Source: CAZBZG01 sp964496245
GTDB lineage: Bacteria > Planctomycetota > SZUA-567
Direction of reading: 5' to 3'
Assembly (NCBI GenBank): GCA_964496245.1
Contig: CAZBZG010000303.1
Span: forward strand, 1 to 5,522
DNA: 5,522 nucleotides
Made by a program: the position numbers and the translations under genes. Below are positions 5,493 through 5,522 of the stretch, piece by piece. The notes under the pieces were generated by a model that saw only the letters and a list, made by a program, of their open reading frames with translations, searched no databases and was not told the origin of the DNA. The stretch's first letter is position 1, and the number at the start of each line of letters is the position of its first letter.

Positions 5493-5522
5493 ATGGTGGA
5501 GACGTCAGCGAAAACGGGTGAG
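5493..5522 (+). CDS. Possible start of a divergent gene, cut by the window edge
   Basis: An ATG at 5493 opens a frame of ten codons (MVETSAKTGE) that is still open at the window edge. A purine-rich AAGG lies immediately upstream, too close for an ideal ribosome site, and no clear forward promoter was found. It would be transcribed away from trpB2. The visible part is too short to identify, and it may not be a gene. Confidence 0.2.
   Translation, partial: MVETSAKTGE

Overview
This is a 5.5 kb piece of GC-rich bacterial chromosome. The type IV pilin-like gene, with its long hydrophobic 'GFTLVELLVVIAI' segment and a downstream 'HCPS' motif, the toxin-first PIN module and the lone TrpB2-type synthase together suggest the PVC superphylum (Kiritimatiellota, Lentisphaerota or Verrucomicrobiota). 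That placement is inferred from family resemblance; there is no marker gene to prove it.

Layout. Bases 1-81 carry the end of a very basic protein, probably the C-terminal tail of a REP-associated (Y1-type) transposase. Short repeats and a small GC hairpin follow (86-152). Next is a two-gene module (276-924): a PIN-domain ribonuclease-like toxin, overlapped by 26 bp by a 63-residue likely antitoxin, with a good sigma70-type promoter upstream. The 291-bp gap after it (925-1215) holds an inverted match to the first repeat, a 15-bp tandem duplication and a clear promoter for the next gene. That gene (1216-1856) is a type IV pilin-like/pseudopilin gene broken by a one-base frameshift at a T run near 1480. 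After a 113-bp gap containing a strong 11-bp-stem hairpin comes a 620-residue fusion: a 12-helix APC-family amino acid permease with a C-terminal PTS EIIA (PtsN-like) domain (1970-3832). Converging on it from the other strand is a 456-residue PLP-dependent TrpB2-type tryptophan synthase beta chain (3924-5294), with its own promoter near 5392-5419. A possible divergent gene may begin at 5493 and run off the window.

How the parts relate. The left third (1 to about 1030) looks like accessory DNA: transposase tail, repeats and a toxin-antitoxin module. The right half looks like ordinary metabolic chromosome. The permease and the tryptophan synthase converge and so do not share an operon; both concern amino acids, but nothing here links them functionally. 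No tRNA, rRNA or CRISPR array was recognised.
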